NCBI GenBank assembly: GCA_030596185.1
Contig: JAUVKP010000061.1
Location: forward strand, 1-6,778
DNA length: 6,778 nucleotides
Origin: Fidelibacterota bacterium
Lineage (GTDB): Bacteria; Fidelibacterota; Fidelibacteria; Fidelibacterales; Fidelibacteraceae
Direction of reading: 5' to 3'
The first letter of the stretch is position 1. The number at the start of each line of letters is the position of its first letter. This document shows positions 6,639 through 6,778 of this stretch, piece by piece. The translations under genes and the position numbers were made by a program. The notes beneath the pieces are model-generated. The model was not told the origin of the DNA. It ran no database searches and worked only from the letters and a program-made list of their open reading frames with translations.

Positions 6639-6768
6639 TTTCACGTTTCACGTCTTACGTTTCACGTCTTACGTTTCACGTCTTACGTTTCACGTCTTAC
6701 GTTTCACGTCTTACGTTTCACGTCTTACGTTTCACGTCTTACGTTTCACGTCTTACGTTTCACGTCTT
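6639..6768. repeat. 14-bp tandem array, about nine copies, built from 7-bp halves
   Basis: The unit TTTCACGTCTTACG is repeated without any change eight times from 6646 to 6757. It is preceded by a half unit TTTCACG (6639-6645) and followed by the first 11 bases of another unit (6758-6768), then T6. Each unit is two related heptamers, TTTCACG and TCTTACG, differing at two positions, so ACG recurs every seven bases. On the minus strand every frame meets a stop. The plus strand is open but has no start codon leading into it, so this is not coding. Perfect identity suggests recent expansion by slippage or recombination. Confidence 0.95.
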
Positions 6769-6778
6769 TTTTTTATAT

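Larger units (their letters stand above)
6329..6778. other. 450-base non-coding region upstream of dnaB
   Basis: No convincing gene lies here. Short open frames cross the perfect palindromes and have low-complexity Phe/Tyr/Leu-rich translations without family resemblance. Going left to right the region holds the dnaB ribosome site, a 16-base inverted repeat, a very AT-rich stretch (10 G/C in 60 bases at 6361-6420), two DnaA boxes, a 12-bp-arm hairpin, a purine-rich stretch (6484-6536), a 16-bp-arm palindrome, a 15-bp-arm terminator-like hairpin, a 14-bp tandem array, and a T-run at 6767-6774. The gene to the right of the window is unknown. Confidence 0.8.

Noticed and set aside
6639..6768. 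Possible CRISPR array
   Set aside because: The 14-bp units are directly adjacent with no spacers between them, and no cas gene is in the window.
6639..6768. Possible repeat protein on the plus strand, since the 14-bp unit is open in all three plus frames
   Set aside because: No start codon with a ribosome site leads into the array, stops occur just upstream, and openness follows simply from the unit lacking stop triplets on that strand.
1..6778. tRNA, rRNA, riboswitch or insertion sequence
   Set aside because: No cloverleaf, rRNA-like or known riboswitch pattern was seen, and there is no transposase frame; coding sequence fills nearly all of 1-6328.

Overview
The window is AT-rich bacterial chromosome from a diderm (Gram-negative-type) organism. 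Every gene lies on the minus strand, so the window reads right to left. The diderm call rests on a complete apolipoprotein N-acyltransferase (Lnt) and on exported or membrane proteins beside it. The mix of a Rel-type (p)ppGpp enzyme, a divergent HU/IHF-like protein and a PGWGE-type membrane or envelope protein gives a loose impression of an FCB-group or candidate-phylum bacterium such as Cloacimonadota. That placement is inference only; no marker here settles taxonomy.

The right end (6329-6778) is a 450-base non-coding region. From right to left it holds a 14-bp tandem array of about nine copies, a 15-bp-arm terminator-like hairpin, a 16-bp-arm palindrome of repeat-element type, a second hairpin sharing its outer ends with the first, two perfect DnaA boxes 12 bp apart, and a very AT-rich leader with a small inverted repeat and a good Shine-Dalgarno sequence.

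The rest is one tightly packed gene row: dnaB (replicative helicase), rel (bifunctional (p)ppGpp synthetase/hydrolase), an HU/IHF-family DNA-binding protein, ruvX/yqgF, lnt, an unrecognised 130-residue membrane-anchored protein, and the first 45 codons of an exported protein that runs off the left edge. Gaps are 5, 15 and 8 bases, then a 4-base ATGA overlap, a 22-base overlap and a 12-base gap. No internal terminator was seen, so the row is probably one operon.

The first four genes concern DNA replication, growth-rate control, nucleoid structure and nucleic-acid processing; the last three concern the envelope. The main point of interest is the leader region: perfect DnaA boxes beside a 17% GC stretch, close to an iteron-like array and in front of the replicative helicase gene. 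It could be a DnaA-controlled promoter or part of a replication origin. The coding genes themselves are recognisable housekeeping genes, and I do not see a new defence or mobile system.
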